The notes beneath the pieces were generated by a model. That model did not search any database. It was not told where the DNA came from and saw nothing but the letters and a program-made list of their open reading frames with translations. The translations under genes and the position numbers were made by a program. Below, one piece after another: positions 63,621-64,000 of a DNA stretch of 64,000 nt. The stretch spans positions 496,001-560,000 of the forward strand of contig NZ_VBUT01000003.1 in assembly GCF_005863245.1 (NCBI RefSeq), read 5' to 3'. Numbering within the stretch: the first letter of the stretch is position 1; each line of letters starts with the position of its first letter. This DNA is from Nocardia cyriacigeorgica (GTDB lineage Bacteria > Actinomycetota > Actinomycetes > Mycobacteriales > Mycobacteriaceae).

Positions 63621-63651
63621 TTGGTGGTCGGCGGGGGTTGCGTGTTAAGGT
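63621..63651 (+). promoter_or_regulatory. Possible promoter of tRNA-Val(CAC)
   Basis: TTGGTG (63621-63626) and TAAGGT (63646-63651), separated by 19 bases. TAAGGT is a common actinobacterial -10 element, but the spacer is long. The tRNA begins 62 bases on. Confidence 0.35.
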
Positions 63652-63712
63652 TCCTACTCGTTCGGACGGTGCCCCGCAGCACGGTCCGAGTGACCGCTCG
63701 CCGGTCGATGAT

Positions 63713-63784
63713 GGTCTCATAGCTCAGCGGGAGAGCGTCCGCCTCACACGCGGAAGGTCGCTGGTTCGATCCCAGCTGGGACCA
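63713..63784 (+). tRNA. tRNA-Val (anticodon CAC)
   Basis: A complete cloverleaf. The acceptor GGTCTCA (63713-63719) pairs with TGGGACC (63777-63783). The anticodon loop CTCACAC has CAC between CCGC and GCGG. The T arm has TTCGATC. The CCA is not encoded. It is transcribed away from the other three tRNAs and reads GUG valine codons. Confidence 0.96.
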
Positions 63785-63790
63785 CACGAA

Positions 63791-63829
63791 AAGAGGCCCT
63801 GACCAGGTAAAACCCGGTCAGGGCCTCTT
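63791..63829 (+). terminator. Terminator of tRNA-Val(CAC)
   Basis: A perfect 14-bp stem (AAGAGGCCCTGACC, 63791-63804, with 63816-63829) around 11 bases, followed by a T-rich stretch (CTTGGTTTC). Confidence 0.85.
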
Positions 63830-64000
63830 CTTGGTTTCGGAGCCTGTAGCCAAGCCTCGATTTCTCACGCAGCGTCCGGCTACAGCAAGGGCGCCGGATT
63901 TCCCATGACTGACAAACCTTCGACTGTGGCGTGTGTCACAGTTTGATAGCGGTTGTCATCTTCGAGTCCCAAAGCCTTTTCACCAGCTTTGGTAAGTCTT
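63830..64000. other. Window end without a recognisable gene
   Basis: The last 171 bases show no supported gene. A short open frame from the ATG at 63905 runs only 13 codons. The stretch is less GC-rich than the rest and may be the upstream region of a gene beyond the window. Confidence 0.4.

Larger units (their letters stand above)
63321..63712. other. Divergent promoter region between tRNA operons
   Basis: No protein gene is supported in these 392 bases; the open frames here are GC artefacts running into the tRNA sequences. The region carries the promoters of both tRNA transcripts, listed separately. Confidence 0.5.

Noticed and set aside
63055..63784. tRNA cluster as an attachment site of an integrated element
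   Set aside because: No integrase gene and no repeated tRNA 3' end was seen within the window, so integration cannot be claimed.

Overview
The window is chromosomal DNA of a high-GC actinobacterium, most likely Nocardia or a close relative in Nocardiaceae. The evidence is the gene content and order. From about 0.9 to 57.6 kb it keeps the mycobacterial Rv2714-Rv2669 neighbourhood: ideR, sigB, DUF3099, DUF3039, YihY, sigA, ppgK, suhB, cei, DUF4193, DUF3093, dut, DUF3710, the OB-fold protein, DUF3159, two TrkA proteins, an APC permease, a TrmA-like methyltransferase, dxs, an RNase D-like gene, DUF3000, hemE, hemY/cgoX, chdC, msrB, aftC, the Rv2672-like lipoprotein, a RibD-like reductase, a ZapE-like ATPase and a GNAT protein. 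M. tuberculosis locus numbers are quoted from memory and were not searched.

Layout. 0-8 kb: a 5'-truncated DUF4192 gene, an ideR-galE operon, an AcuC deacetylase overlapping a PatA-type acetyltransferase (a probable reversible lysine-acetylation switch), then sigB behind an ECF-type promoter. 8-17 kb: a methyltransferase, DUF3099, DUF3039, a YihY membrane protein, a DEAD/DEAH helicase, a SWIM protein plus a short SNF2 helicase, and a TetR regulator. 17-22.5 kb: small zinc and DUF952 proteins, a two-component system, a KhtTU-like K+/H+ antiporter and a free-standing MHYT sensor. 22.5-38 kb: sigA and the conserved housekeeping block, with an extra ECF sigma gene next to the TrkA pair. 38-51 kb: dxs, RNase D and the coproporphyrin-type haem genes hemE, cgoX and chdC. 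The haem genes are split by two accessory inserts: an nsrR-hmp nitric-oxide module with an XRE/DUF397 module, and a cmtR-CDF metal module. 51-57.6 kb: msrB, aftC, the lipoprotein, the RibD-like reductase, zapE, a secreted phosphatase and a GNAT protein. 57.8-62.9 kb: accessory genes (a flavin monooxygenase, a LysR regulator, and a convergent pair of nuclease-fold genes). 63-63.8 kb: a tRNA cluster, Gly-Cys-Val(GAC) on the minus strand and Val(CAC) on the plus strand.

Most convergent gene pairs are separated by strong GC-rich hairpins that probably serve as bidirectional terminators. No insertion sequence, prophage or CRISPR array is visible. The least explained locus is the convergent pair at 60.7-62.9 kb. 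One gene encodes a CoiA-like PD-(D/E)XK-fold protein with a coiled coil and a C-terminal membrane anchor. The other encodes a sigma-70 region-4-like helix-turn-helix joined to a TnsA-like fold. Their 3' ends overlap.
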